A stretch of 35,278 bases of DNA, taken from contig JACQOJ010000076.1 in the NCBI GenBank assembly GCA_016202605.1, positions 1 to 35,278 on the forward strand. The letters run 5' to 3'. The first letter of the stretch is position 1. Every line of letters starts with the position of its first letter. The notes beneath the pieces were generated by a model that worked only from the letters and a program-made list of their open reading frames with translations, ran no database searches and was not told where the DNA came from. Of this stretch, positions 22,099-30,731 are shown piece after piece. The position numbers and the translations under genes are program-made. Source of the stretch: Betaproteobacteria bacterium (GTDB lineage: Bacteria; Pseudomonadota; Gammaproteobacteria; Burkholderiales; SG8-41).

Positions 22099-22104
22099 TA
22101 TAAT
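22099..22104 (+). promoter_or_regulatory. -10 element immediately before mutL
   Basis: A perfect TATAAT ends five bases before the mutL ATG (22110). A possible weak -35, TTCCAG (22074-22079), lies 19 bases upstream. The transcript would begin at or beside the start codon, giving a leaderless mRNA. No Shine-Dalgarno sequence is seen. Confidence 0.5.
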
Positions 22105-22109
22105 TGGGC

Positions 22110-23873
22110 ATGCCTGAAATCCGGATTCTGCCGGAGCTGCTCATCAACCAGATCGCCGCCGGCGAGGTCGTCGACCGTCCGGCCGCCGCCCTCAAGGAAT
22201 TGCTCGAGAACAGCGTGGATGCCGGTGCCGGCGAAATTTCGGCTCAGCTTGCCGGCGGCGGGACCCTGCTCATCAAGATCGCCGACGATGGCTGCGGCAT
22301 CCCGCGCGACGAACTTCCCCTCGCCCTGGCGCGCCACGCAACCAGCAAGATCGCATCGGGCGCCGACCTCGAGCGCGTGGCGAGTCTCGGCTTCCGGGGC
22401 GAAGCGCTGGCGAGCATCGCATCCGTCTCGCGCCTCACGCTGACCAGCCGGCGCGCGGGTGAGAAGCACGCATGGACGCTCGCCGCCACCGGCCCGGAGC
22501 TCTCCGCGATCGCGCCTGCCTCGCTCGAGGCGGGCACCAGCGTGGAGGTGCGCGATCTCCATTTCAACACGCCGGCGCGCCGCAAATTCCTGAAATCCGA
22601 GGCGACGGAGTACGCGCATTGCGAGGAAGCGTTCAAGCGCGTCGCGCTCTCGCGCAACCGGGTCGGATTCACCCTGCAGCACAACGGTCGGGCGCGGTGG
22701 CGCCTCAGGCCGCAGGCCGCCGCCGACCGCGCCTGCGCCCTTCTCGGCGAGGATTTCGGCGCCGCGTCGCTCGCGCTCGATGAGACGAGCGCGGGCCCCA
22801 GGCTTTACGGCCTGATCGGCCTGCCCGCACACTCGCGCGCCGCGCGCGATGCGCAGTATTTTTTCGTCAACGGCCGTTTCGTGCGCGACAAGCTGCTCGC
22901 CCATGCCGTGCGCCAGGCGTATCAGGACGTGCTGCATCACGAGCGCCATCCTGCGTTCGCGCTGTTCCTGGAAATCGATCCCGCCCAGGTCGATGTCAAC
23001 GTGCATCCGACGAAGATCGAAGTCCGGTTCCGCGACGCGCGGAGCGTGCACCAGTTTGTCTTTCACGCGCTCAACAAGGCTCTCGCCCGCCCCGGTGCCG
23101 GAGTCGCCACCACCAGGGAAGGGACTGTCGAGGCCGCGTCGGGCGGTGTGAACGCGCCATTACCGTCATACGCGAGGCAGGACGCAATGGCGCTCGGGAT
23201 CGCGCAGACGGCCGGATTCTATGACACCCTGTTCGGCCGGCACGGCGCCCCGCTGCTTCACGAGCACCCGGAGCCGCAGGAAGCCGCGCCGCCGCCCCTG
23301 GGCTTTGCGCTCGCGCAGCTCGCGGGCATCTACATCCTGGCGCAGAACCGGCAGGGGCTGGTCATCGTCGACATGCACGCGGCCCACGAACGGATCGTGT
23401 ACGAGAAGCTCAAGGCCGCGCTCGATGACCGGAACATTCCCATGCAACCGCTGCTGGTGCCCGTCACGTTCAATGCCGACGCGCTCGACGTTGCCACGGT
23501 GGAGGAGCACCAGGACATCCTGCAGAAAATCGGCTTCGATCTTGCGGTCATATCTCCCGGCACCCTGGTCACCCGCGGTGTTCCCGCCATGCTGGGCGAC
23601 GCCGACGCGCAGACGCTGGCGCAGGACGTGTTGAGGGAAGCACGCGAGTTCGGGGCAAGCCGCATCCTTACCGAGCGCAGGAACGAGCTGCTCGCGACCA
23701 TGGCCTGCCATTCCGCCGTGCGCGCCAACCGCAGGCTTACGATCCCGGAAATGAACGCGCTGCTGCGTGAAATGGAGGAAACGGAGCGTTCCGGGCAGTG
23801 CAATCACGGGCGGCCGACCTGGCACCAGATCTCGGTCGCCGAGCTCGACAGGCTGTTCATGCGCGGACAATGA
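22110..23873 (+). CDS. mutL: DNA mismatch repair protein MutL
   Basis: A 587-residue GHKL ATPase that links MutS mismatch recognition to strand incision. N-terminal motifs are LLINQIAAGEVVDRPAAALKELLENSVDAGA, IADDGCGIPRDEL, ARHATSKI, and LGFRGEALASIASVS. The middle has FFVNGRFVRD and VNVHPTKIEVRF. The C-terminal domain carries DMHAAHERIVYE (from D421), which fits the D-x-H-A-x2-E-x4-E endonuclease motif, together with ACHSAVRA and CNHGRPTW. It is therefore likely a nicking MutL, unlike E. coli, where MutH cuts. ATG 22110 is preferred over the TTG two codons upstream. miaA follows 16 bases after the stop. Confidence 0.96.
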   Translation: MPEIRILPELLINQIAAGEVVDRPAAALKELLENSVDAGAGEISAQLAGGGTLLIKIADDGCGIPRDELPLALARHATSKIASGADLERVASLGFRGEALASIASVSRLTLTSRRAGEKHAWTLAATGPELSAIAPASLEAGTSVEVRDLHFNTPARRKFLKSEATEYAHCEEAFKRVALSRNRVGFTLQHNGRARWRLRPQAAADRACALLGEDFGAASLALDETSAGPRLYGLIGLPAHSRAARDAQYFFVNGRFVRDKLLAHAVRQAYQDVLHHERHPAFALFLEIDPAQVDVNVHPTKIEVRFRDARSVHQFVFHALNKALARPGAGVATTREGTVEAASGGVNAPLPSYARQDAMALGIAQTAGFYDTLFGRHGAPLLHEHPEPQEAAPPPLGFALAQLAGIYILAQNRQGLVIVDMHAAHERIVYEKLKAALDDRNIPMQPLLVPVTFNADALDVATVEEHQDILQKIGFDLAVISPGTLVTRGVPAMLGDADAQTLAQDVLREAREFGASRILTERRNELLATMACHSAVRANRRLTIPEMNALLREMEETERSGQCNHGRPTWHQISVAELDRLFMRGQ

Positions 23874-23889
23874 GGCGGGGCGACGGACC

Positions 23890-24912
23890 GTGAGCGACGG
23901 GAAAAAAACGACGGCGCCAGGCGCGGAACGGCGGGTTCGCGCCTCACGCCCCGCCCTTCACCCCAAATGGCCCCCCGCCATCCTGCTGATGGGCCCGACC
24001 GCCAGCGGCAAGACCGCGGTTTCAACAGCCATCGCCGGGAAACTGCCCTGCGAGATCGTGAGCGTCGACTCGGCCCAGATCTACCGCCAGATGAACATCG
24101 GCACCGCCAAGCCCCAACCGGAACTGCTGGCACGCGTGCCGCATCATCTGATCGACATCATCGAGCCGCACGAGAGCTATTCCGCGGCGCGCTTCCGCGA
24201 TGACGCCCTCACCGTGATGCGCGAGATCAGCGAGCGCGGAAACATTCCGCTGCTGGTCGGCGGCACGATGCTTTATTTCCAGGCGCTGCTCGAGGGACTC
24301 AACGAACTTCCCGAAGCCGATCCGACGATACGGCTGGTGATCGACAGCATGGCCGAACAATCCGGCTGGCCGTCGGTGCACAGGGAACTCGCCCGCGTCG
24401 ATCCCGAGACCGCGGAACGGCTCGAACCCAACGACGCGCAGCGCATCCAGCGGGCGCTCGAAATCTATTACATCACCGAAAAGCCGATGTCGGAGCTGCT
24501 GCGAAAACCGAAGTACGTCTATTTTCCCTACTCCGCGCTTAAAATCGCGCTCGTTCCGGGAAATCGCGAGCGCCTGCACGACCGCATCGCGCGGCGCTTC
24601 GAGGACATGCTGGAACTGGGGTTGATCGGGGAAGTGAGACACCTGCGCGACGATTACGGCCTGGACGCCGCAATGCCTTCGATGCGTTGCGTCGGATACC
24701 GTCAGGTGTGGCAGTATCTCGACGGGGAAACCGGGCTCGCCGCATTGCGCGAAAAGGGCGTCGCCGCCACCCGGCAGCTCGCCAAACGCCAGCTCACGTG
24801 GCTCAGATCGATGGCGGAGGTGACCGAATTCGACTGCCTGGATGAGGACGTGGCGGAGCAGGTGCTCGCCTACGTGGAACACTGGCTGACCGGCTTTTCC
24901 ATGGTGGCTTGA
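23890..24912 (+). CDS. miaA: tRNA dimethylallyltransferase MiaA
   Basis: A 340-residue enzyme that transfers dimethylallyl from DMAPP to A37 of UNN-decoding tRNAs. Motifs are the P-loop LLMGPTASGKTAVS, EIVSVDSAQIYRQMNIGTAKP, HHLIDIIEPHESYSAARFRDDA, LLVGGTMLYFQALLEGL, ERLEPNDAQRIQRALEI, and CVGYRQVWQYLDG. The ORF track starts inside mutL; GTG 23890 is preferred, giving a 28-residue basic extension before the P-loop domain. It pairs with mutL as usual, but hfq does not follow; instead xseA converges from the right. Confidence 0.95.
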   Translation: MSDGKKTTAPGAERRVRASRPALHPKWPPAILLMGPTASGKTAVSTAIAGKLPCEIVSVDSAQIYRQMNIGTAKPQPELLARVPHHLIDIIEPHESYSAARFRDDALTVMREISERGNIPLLVGGTMLYFQALLEGLNELPEADPTIRLVIDSMAEQSGWPSVHRELARVDPETAERLEPNDAQRIQRALEIYYITEKPMSELLRKPKYVYFPYSALKIALVPGNRERLHDRIARRFEDMLELGLIGEVRHLRDDYGLDAAMPSMRCVGYRQVWQYLDGETGLAALREKGVAATRQLAKRQLTWLRSMAEVTEFDCLDEDVAEQVLAYVEHWLTGFSMVA

Positions 24913-24933
24913 GGCGGCGGCCGAACGCGCCTC
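24911..24933. terminator. Hairpin between convergent miaA and xseA
   Basis: GAGGCG and CGCCTC form a 6-bp stem around an 11-base loop, starting at the miaA stop codon. No T-tract follows in either direction, so it is only a candidate bidirectional terminator. Confidence 0.3.
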
Positions 24934-24952
24934 CGACTCCTTGTGCCGTGCG

Positions 24953-26290
24953 TCATCCTTTGCGCTTCACCTGCGCGCCCGCCCAGCCCCTGGCAAAGAT
25001 GATTGTGAGCTCGTCGTCGAGCGCGACCTGCGTGCTGTCCCGCACGATCCTGCCGTCTCCGGTCTCCGCAATGCTGTAGCCGCGCTCCAGGACGAGCCGT
25101 GGGTTGAGGTGCTTCAGGTGGGCCTCGATACGCTCCAATAACGTCGCGGCTCCGGCGAGCCGCTGGTGCGTCGCCTCGCGCAGGCGCCGCGCCCACTCGT
25201 TTTTCTCCCGTTCGCGGGCCTCAAGATCGGGACGCGACAAGATAAGGCGCCCGGCGAGCTCCCGCGCGGCCCAGGCCTGCTCCGGCGACGAGCGCCGCCA
25301 GGCCCCGACCAGCCGCGACGCCAGATGCCGCAGCGCTTCCAGCCGGTTGCTTATGCGCTCGCCCGGATGGACCAGCCGCCGCGACAGGTAGTCGAGCCGC
25401 TGCATCCGGTCCTCCAGCGCGCGCCCGGCGATCCGGTTGAGGCGCTGGCGCCACTGTAACAGTGCGCCACACAACTCGCTGCGGTCGGGTGCTGCGAGCT
25501 GCGCCGCCGCGGTGGGCGTCGCCGCCCGCGCATCCGCCACGAAGTCGGCAATGGTGAAGTCGGTTTCGTGGCCGATGCCGGTGACGACTGGAATCGGACA
25601 GGCGTGGATCGCGCGCGCCACGATTTCCTCGTTGTATGCCCACAGGTCCTCGATGCTGCCCCCACCCCGGCACACGATCAGGACGTCGCACTCACCCCGG
25701 TCGCCCGCCACCCCCACCGCCTGCGCAATTTTTTGCCCGGCGCCTTCACCCTGCACCGGTGCCGGGTAAACGACGACCGGAAGCGACGGCATGCGGCGCT
25801 TCAACGTCGTCAACACGTCACGCAGCGCCGCGGCCTGCAGGGACGTAATCACGCCGACCCTCCGGGGAAATCCCGGCAGCGGCTTCTTGCGCGCGGCATC
25901 GAACAGACCTTCTTTTTCGAGCTTCGCTTTCAGTCTCTCGAAAGCCTCGTAAAGGGCGCCCAGGCCCGCGCGCCGCATGTTTTCGATGTTGAGCTGAAAC
26001 TTGCCGCGCGCCTCGTAGACCGTGGGATGCGCGCGCACCTCGACCTGCATCCCGTTGTCCGGAAGCCAGTCAAGATACTGAAACTTATGGCGGAACATCA
26101 CGCACTCGACCTGGGCCTGCGCATCCTTGAGCGTGAAGTAACAGTGGCCCGAATCGTAGCGTTTCAGATTGGAAATTTCGCCCCCGACCCACATTAGCGG
26201 AAGATTATCCTCCAGCAGGTTCCGTGCGAGGCGGTTGAGTTCGGTGACCGAGATGACCCGCGATGCGGCCGGCGTCGGGAGTTCAGGCAT
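24953..26290 (-). CDS. xseA: Exodeoxyribonuclease VII large subunit
   Basis: A 445-residue catalytic subunit of exonuclease VII, which degrades single-stranded DNA with XseB. It has an N-terminal OB fold (ISVTELNRLARNLLEDNLPLMWVGGEISNLKRYDSGHCYFTLKD), the catalytic core with RVGVITSLQAAALRDVLTTLKRR, YPAPVQGEGAGQKIAQA, CRGGGSIEDLWAYNEEIVARAI, and GIGHETDFTIADFVADARAATPTAAAQ, then a long coiled coil and the C-terminal PRLVLERGYSI. A TAGAAT -10 (minus strand, 26302-26297) lies six bases before the ATG, suggesting a leaderless message. xseB is not in the window. Confidence 0.97.
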   Translation of the reverse strand: MPELPTPAASRVISVTELNRLARNLLEDNLPLMWVGGEISNLKRYDSGHCYFTLKDAQAQVECVMFRHKFQYLDWLPDNGMQVEVRAHPTVYEARGKFQLNIENMRRAGLGALYEAFERLKAKLEKEGLFDAARKKPLPGFPRRVGVITSLQAAALRDVLTTLKRRMPSLPVVVYPAPVQGEGAGQKIAQAVGVAGDRGECDVLIVCRGGGSIEDLWAYNEEIVARAIHACPIPVVTGIGHETDFTIADFVADARAATPTAAAQLAAPDRSELCGALLQWRQRLNRIAGRALEDRMQRLDYLSRRLVHPGERISNRLEALRHLASRLVGAWRRSSPEQAWAARELAGRLILSRPDLEAREREKNEWARRLREATHQRLAGAATLLERIEAHLKHLNPRLVLERGYSIAETGDGRIVRDSTQVALDDELTIIFARGWAGAQVKRKG

Positions 26291-26732
26291 CGCATGATTC
26301 TATCCCAGGCCCGGTTCGGGTTTGCACGCGATCGGTTCCGGAATGCCGGAATTTCCATGCGATTCAAGCACCCGGGATGATCGCGCCGCGGGTTTTCACG
26401 GCGCCGCATCATCCACAACGGGATGCCACGCGCCACAAATACGTGATTCCCCCTCGGACTCCCCTCGGGAAAACGCTCTAACACGATGTTTTTTGGAGAC
26501 TAGTTGATCAGCATAAATTTTACTCGTGCTAATAAAATCCTATAAGAAAAATTCACTTACCGTTACTATCGACAGACTATGCACACGGTTATCCACAAAC
26601 AATGTGGAAAAATTGAAAAGTCGTTTCTTGATAACCAGGTTAGCAATATCTCGTAAAGCAACTTGTGAATTCGCGCTTGCTGAAAACGTATCGGGCGGAT
26701 AAAGTTACGGCCACTTTTCACGGAGCCGGACA
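26291..26732. other. 442-base non-coding, AT-rich region with DnaA boxes
   Basis: Divergent spacer between xseA and exbB. Its right half (about 26480-26690) is strikingly AT-rich against the GC-rich surroundings. TTATCCACA at 26589-26597 is a perfect DnaA box. Five bases on, TGTGGAAAA (26603-26611) is TTTTCCACA on the other strand, fitting TTWTNCACA, so the two face each other. TCATCCACA (26409-26417) is a one-mismatch box. No ORF, tRNA or terminator was recognised. The exbB promoter must lie here, but no single -35/-10 pair stands out. Confidence 0.6.
26297..26302 (-). promoter_or_regulatory. -10 element immediately before xseA
   Basis: TAGAAT on the minus strand matches the -10 consensus at five of six positions and ends six bases before the xseA ATG. 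No convincing -35 lies upstream (TGCAAA at 18-base spacing is 3/6). Confidence 0.4.
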
Positions 26733-27341
26733 GTGTTCGCAATCATCGAAGCGGCGGGATGGCCGATCTGGCCGCTGCTGCTTTCTTCCGTCATCGCGCT
26801 CGCCATCATCGGCGAACGCTGGTGGTCGCTGCGGCAGAAAATCGTCATGCCGAAGAACCTGCTGTCGCAGGTCGTGCAGGAATATCACCAGAACGGCATC
26901 ACGGCGCAGATGCTGTTGCGGCTCGCGGAGGGTTCGCCGCTGGGACAGATTTTTGCCGCCGGGATGCGCAACGTACAGAGCACGCCCGCCATCATGAAGG
27001 AAGCGATCGAAGAAGCCGGACGCTCCGTCGCGATCGAGCTGGAGCGCTTTCTGACCAGTCTCGGCACCATCGCGGCGATCGCGCCGCTCCTGGGTCTGTT
27101 CGGCACGGTGATCGGCATGATCGAGATTTTCGGATCGCAATCGCCGCAGGGCAGCAATCCCCTGCTGCTCGCTCACGGCATTTCGATCGCGCTCTACAAC
27201 ACCGCCTTCGGGCTGGTTGTCGCCGTGCCCAGCATGATCTTCTACCGATACTACCGCGCCAAGGTCGATGCCATGCTGGTGGACATGGAACTCCAGGCCA
27301 TCAAGCTGGTGGAAATTCTCCACGGCGAACGCCGGGGCTGA
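26733..27341 (+). CDS. exbB: MotA/TolQ/ExbB proton channel family protein
   Basis: A 202-residue inner-membrane subunit of an ExbB/ExbD-type proton channel that energises TonB- or Tol-like transport. Three membrane helices are visible: WPIWPLLLSSVIALAIIGERWW at the start, LTSLGTIAAIAPLLGLFGTVIGMIEIF, and ISIALYNTAFGLVVAVPSMIFY. The GTVIGM and NTAFGLVVAIP-type segments are family signatures. GTG 26733 has GGAG about eight bases upstream. exbD follows after 38 bases. Without tonB or tolA beside it, TolQ-like and ExbB-like roles cannot be separated; the exbB-exbD-lpxK order is frequent in betaproteobacteria. Confidence 0.92.
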   Translation: MFAIIEAAGWPIWPLLLSSVIALAIIGERWWSLRQKIVMPKNLLSQVVQEYHQNGITAQMLLRLAEGSPLGQIFAAGMRNVQSTPAIMKEAIEEAGRSVAIELERFLTSLGTIAAIAPLLGLFGTVIGMIEIFGSQSPQGSNPLLLAHGISIALYNTAFGLVVAVPSMIFYRYYRAKVDAMLVDMELQAIKLVEILHGERRG

Positions 27342-27379
27342 GAATCAGGACGGCCTCCGGGATTCACCGTACCCGCGCA

Positions 27380-27796
27380 ATGCGTTTTCGACCGCGAGCA
27401 TTCAGGGAAGAGCCGGAGATCAACTTCATTCCGTTGATCGACGTGCTGCTGGTGATCCTGATTTTCCTGATGGTCACGACGACCTATTCGCGCTACGCCG
27501 AACTGCAGATCAACCTGCCGACGGCCGATGCCGCCAAGGCCCCGGAACGCCCGGAACAGATCGACGTCGCCGTCGATGCCCAGGGCAAGTACCTGATCAA
27601 CAGGCTGCCGGTCGCCTTCCACGGCCCGGAAGCATTCAGCCAGGAACTCAAACGCGCCGCCGGCGCCATGAAGGAACCGGTTATCATCATCAGCGCCGAC
27701 GCCATCGCGCCGCATCAGTCCGTGATCAACATCATGGAGGCGGCGCGCATCGCGGGCTACGGGAAGATCACGTTCACGACCCAGGCGAAGCCATAA
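27380..27796 (+). CDS. exbD: ExbD/TolR biopolymer transport protein
   Basis: A 138-residue partner of the upstream channel protein. A short cytoplasmic N-terminus (MRFRPRAFREEPEINFIPLIDV) leads into one membrane helix (VLLVILIFLMVTTTY) carrying the conserved Asp of LIDVLLV that conducts protons. A periplasmic domain follows with VDAQGKYLINRLPV, PVIIISADAIAPHQSVINIMEAARIAG and the KITFTTQ ending. ATG 27380 was chosen because the longer ORF-track frame overlaps exbB and lacks family similarity there. Confidence 0.93.
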   Translation: MRFRPRAFREEPEINFIPLIDVLLVILIFLMVTTTYSRYAELQINLPTADAAKAPERPEQIDVAVDAQGKYLINRLPVAFHGPEAFSQELKRAAGAMKEPVIIISADAIAPHQSVINIMEAARIAGYGKITFTTQAKP

Positions 27797-27826
27797 TCAG
27801 CGAGAAGCCGCATCGACCTCACCGGC

Positions 27827-28840
27827 ATGGCATGGATCGAGCGACATTGGCAGGCCCGGACGCCGCTCACCGCCTTGCTCTACCCCTTCAGTCTCGTTTT
27901 CCGCGCAATCGTGGCTTTGCGGCGGCTGCTCTACCGTGCCAACGTCCTGCCGGTAACACAGCTGCCCGTTCCGGTGATCGTGGTGGGAAACATCACCGTC
28001 GGCGGCACCGGCAAGACGCCGCTCGTGCTGTGGCTGGTTTCGTTGTTGCGCGACCACGGCATGAGGCCGGGTATCGTCAGCCGCGGTTACCGCGGAAAAT
28101 CCGGTGCGCCACGGCCTGTAACCGCGGCGGATGCCCCCACGATCTTCGGTGATGAAGCGGTGCTCCTTGCGCAGCGGTGCCACGCGCCGGTCTGGGTCGG
28201 CGCACGGCGTGCCGCGGCCGCGCAAGCGCTGCTGGCGGCCCACCCCGACTGCAATGTCATCGTGAGCGATGACGGCCTTCAGCATTACCGGCTCGGGCGG
28301 GACATCGAGATCGCCGTCGTCGATGGCGCGCGGAGCCTGGGCAACAATTTCATGCTGCCGGCGGGCCCCTTGCGCGAACCGGCGGACCGCCTGGCCACGG
28401 TCGATGCGATCGTCGTCAACGTCAGCGGATCGGCCGCTGTCGGTTTCAAGACCGGCGCTCCGGCCGCGTTTGCGATGTCGTTCGCGGGGCGGGAATTCCA
28501 CAACCTGCTCAATCCGCGACACAAGGTCGGGCCCGAGCATTTCGCGGGTCTCGAGGTGCATGCCGTCGCGGGCATCGGCCACCCACAGCGGTTTTTCGAC
28601 CAACTGCGGCGCCTCGGTGTCAGTTTCACCGCGCATCCATTCCCCGACCACCACGCATTCTCTCCGGCCGACCTCGCTTTTCCGGGAGCCCACTGCGTCG
28701 TGATGACCGAAAAGGATGCGGTAAAATGCAGCATCTTCGCCGGCGAGAATCACTGGGTGCTGCCGGTGACGGTCGACGTCGATCGCGCCCTGGCGGAATT
28801 GATATTGCGCAGACTGAGGAAATGCACGCATGGATCCTAA
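27827..28840 (+). CDS. lpxK: Tetraacyldisaccharide 4'-kinase LpxK
   Basis: A 337-residue inner-membrane-associated kinase that phosphorylates the 4' position of the lipid A disaccharide precursor, the sixth step of the Raetz pathway. An N-terminal amphipathic/membrane helix ([23 protein letters not shown]) precedes [24 protein letters not shown] (Walker A) and [45 protein letters not shown] and TEKDAVKC are all family motifs. Its presence marks a Gram-negative cell with lipid A. The next gene overlaps its last 11 bases. Confidence 0.96.
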   Translation: MAWIERHWQARTPLTALLYPFSLVFRAIVALRRLLYRANVLPVTQLPVPVIVVGNITVGGTGKTPLVLWLVSLLRDHGMRPGIVSRGYRGKSGAPRPVTAADAPTIFGDEAVLLAQRCHAPVWVGARRAAAAQALLAAHPDCNVIVSDDGLQHYRLGRDIEIAVVDGARSLGNNFMLPAGPLREPADRLATVDAIVVNVSGSAAVGFKTGAPAAFAMSFAGREFHNLLNPRHKVGPEHFAGLEVHAVAGIGHPQRFFDQLRRLGVSFTAHPFPDHHAFSPADLAFPGAHCVVMTEKDAVKCSIFAGENHWVLPVTVDVDRALAELILRRLRKCTHGS

Positions 28841-29012
28841 ACTGCTCGACATATTGGCATGCCCGCTGTGCAAGGGTCCGCTGGTTTACAGGAAAGCGGA
28901 ACGGGAGTTGATCTGCAAACCCTGCCGCCTGGCCTATCCCGTCAGGGACGACATCCCGATCATGCTCGAGGATGAGGCGCGCAAACTGCCCCCGGAGGAG
29001 GAAGTTTCGTGA
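28830..29012 (+). CDS. Trm112 family protein (YcaR-like)
   Basis: A 60-residue protein, [20 protein letters not shown] with a CPLC pair, then [26 protein letters not shown] with a second CxxC. The four Cys would bind zinc, although the bacterial family often lacks some of them. Eukaryotic Trm112 activates methyltransferases; the bacterial role is not firmly set. Its place between lpxK and kdsB is highly conserved in proteobacteria. It overlaps the lpxK end by 11 bases, and GAGGAAA upstream provides the ribosome binding site. Confidence 0.92.
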   Translation: MDPKLLDILACPLCKGPLVYRKAERELICKPCRLAYPVRDDIPIMLEDEARKLPPEEEVS

Positions 29013-29063
29013 GTCGGCGGTCGTAAGAGCGTGAGATGGACGGCACAGCCTCGCGATCTTTTA

Positions 29064-29103
29064 ATCTCCCGCCCTCCCGATCTGCCGATCTCCCGCCCTC
29101 CCG
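29064..29103 (+). repeat. Octamer tandem repeat (CTCTCCCG type), five units
   Basis: ATCTCCCG, CCCTCCCG, ATCTGCCG, ATCTCCCG and CCCTCCCG run up to the kdsB start, whose GTG begins with the last base of the array. The units belong to the same family as 18491-18522. Confidence 0.75.
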
Positions 29104-29864
29104 TGAACTTCACCGTCATCATCCCCGCCCGCTTCGCGTCGGCGCGCTTTCCCGGCAAGCCGCTCGTCGACATCGGAGGCAAGCCGATGGTGGTGCACGT
29201 CGCGGAACGCGCGAGGAAAAGCGGTGCGCGCGAGGTGATCGTGGCCACGGATCATGCGGAAATCGCCGCGGCAGCCGGGCGCTTCGGCTGCGCCGTCGCC
29301 ATGACGCGGCGCGCCCACGCTTCCGGCACCGACCGCCTCGCCGAAGTCGTCACCCGGCGCCGCTACCCCGCGGGACACATCGTGGTCAATGTCCAGGGCG
29401 ACGAACCGCTGATCGAGCCGGCGCTCATCCGGGCGGTCGCCATGAATCTCGCGCGGCATCCCGAGGCGCAGATCGCGACCGCGTGCACGCCGATCCGCAG
29501 CGCGCGCGATCTCGGCAATCCCAACGTCGTCAAGGTCGTGCTCGACAACCTCGGCCACGCGCTCTATTTCAGCCGTGCGCCGATACCGTTCGCGCGCGAT
29601 GCATACGCGCGCGGCATCCGCACCGTTCCCCGCGGGTTGCCCGTGTACCGGCATCTCGGCATCTACGCCTACCGCTGCGCATTTCTGCGCCGCTTCACCC
29701 GCCTTGCGCCCGTGCCCATCGAACGCTTTGAAGCGCTGGAGCAGCTGCGCGCGCTCGCTCACGGGTTCCGCATCAGTGTCGCCGTGACGCGCGCGGCGCC
29801 GCATCCCGGAGTCGACACGCCGCGCGATCTGCAGCGCGTGCGCAGACTGCTGCGCCAGCGGTAG
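29103..29864 (+). CDS. kdsB: 3-deoxy-manno-octulosonate cytidylyltransferase KdsB
   Basis: A 253-residue enzyme that activates KDO as CMP-KDO for lipopolysaccharide inner-core synthesis. Motifs are [56 protein letters not shown]-like [51 protein letters not shown] and [15 protein letters not shown]. The ORF track begins at 29031, but GTG 29103 is the family start ([10 protein letters not shown]). No normal Shine-Dalgarno sequence is present because an octamer repeat directly abuts the start codon. Confidence 0.96.
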   Translation: MNFTVIIPARFASARFPGKPLVDIGGKPMVVHVAERARKSGAREVIVATDHAEIAAAAGRFGCAVAMTRRAHASGTDRLAEVVTRRRYPAGHIVVNVQGDEPLIEPALIRAVAMNLARHPEAQIATACTPIRSARDLGNPNVVKVVLDNLGHALYFSRAPIPFARDAYARGIRTVPRGLPVYRHLGIYAYRCAFLRRFTRLAPVPIERFEALEQLRALAHGFRISVAVTRAAPHPGVDTPRDLQRVRRLLRQR

Positions 29865-29928
29865 ACCCGCGCGCGCCGCAGGGCGAATGCGGCGGGCGAG
29901 CGGATCCATGAGCCGATGTCCACCGGCG

Positions 29929-29957
29929 TTTCGTGCCACGGCGAAAACGGCTATACT
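29929..29957 (+). promoter_or_regulatory. Candidate promoter upstream of adk
   Basis: TATACT (29952-29957) is a good -10; at 17-base spacing stands only TTTCGT (29929-29934), a poor -35. Transcription would start near 29964, giving a leader of about 100 bases. Nothing else was recognised in the 201-base kdsB-adk gap apart from a CGCCGC/GCGGCG hairpin close to the kdsB stop. Confidence 0.35.
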
Positions 29958-30065
29958 TTGCGCCCCGGTGCACGCGTCCGGACACCGGTTCCGAAGGTTC
30001 GCTTCCCGCGGCGGTCGCAGCGCACGGCGGATGGGAACCCCAACAACAATGCCTGACATCAATCC

Positions 30066-30731
30066 ATGCGCATTCTACTGTTAGGCTTGCCGGGCTCCGG
30101 CAAAGGCACCCAGGCCCAGTTCCTGATCGAGAAATACGGGATTCCCCAGGTTTCGACCGGCGACATGCTGCGCGCCGCGATCAAATCCGGCTCGCCGCTC
30201 GGCCTCGAAGCGAAAGAATACATGGACCGCGGCGCGCTTGTTCCCGACCATATCGTGATCGAGCTGGTCAGGCAGCGCATCCAGGAATCCGACTGCGCCA
30301 GGGGCTTCATCTTCGACGGCTTCCCGCGCACCCTCCCGCAGGCCGAGGCACTGCGCGCGGCGGGCGTCGATATCGACTTCGTGATCGAGATCGAGGTCGG
30401 GGACCAGGAAATCCTGCGCCGGATGAGCGGCCGGCGCGTGCATCCCGGCTCGGGGCGCACTTATCATGTCGAGTACAACCCGCCCGAAGTGCCGGGAAAA
30501 GACGACGTGACCGGCGAGCCGCTGGTGCAGCGTGCCGATGACAACGAGGAGACGGTCAGGAAACGCATCGAGACCTATCACGCCCAGACCAAGCCTTTGG
30601 TGAATTATTATCTCAACTGGACGGCTGGCGGCGATCCGCGCGCGCCGCAATACGTGAATATCTATGGCGGCGGCTCGGTCGAGCACATCCGGGACAAGAT
30701 CTTCGCCGCGCTGGCCGCGAAACACGCGTGA
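30066..30731 (+). CDS. adk: Adenylate kinase
   Basis: A 221-residue long-form adenylate kinase, interconverting ATP+AMP and 2 ADP. The P-loop [17 protein letters not shown] has Leu where E. coli has Ala. Then come the AMP-binding [27 protein letters not shown], and the [49 protein letters not shown] without zinc cysteines, as usual in proteobacteria. The stop overlaps the next gene's GTG (GTGA), so translation is coupled. Confidence 0.97.
   Translation: MRILLLGLPGSGKGTQAQFLIEKYGIPQVSTGDMLRAAIKSGSPLGLEAKEYMDRGALVPDHIVIELVRQRIQESDCARGFIFDGFPRTLPQAEALRAAGVDIDFVIEIEVGDQEILRRMSGRRVHPGSGRTYHVEYNPPEVPGKDDVTGEPLVQRADDNEETVRKRIETYHAQTKPLVNYYLNWTAGGDPRAPQYVNIYGGGSVEHIRDKIFAALAAKHA

Noticed and set aside
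26291-26732. Calling this region oriC
   Set aside because: Only one perfect and two degenerate DnaA boxes are present, and neither dnaA, gidA/mnmG nor parAB is nearby; reported only as an observation.
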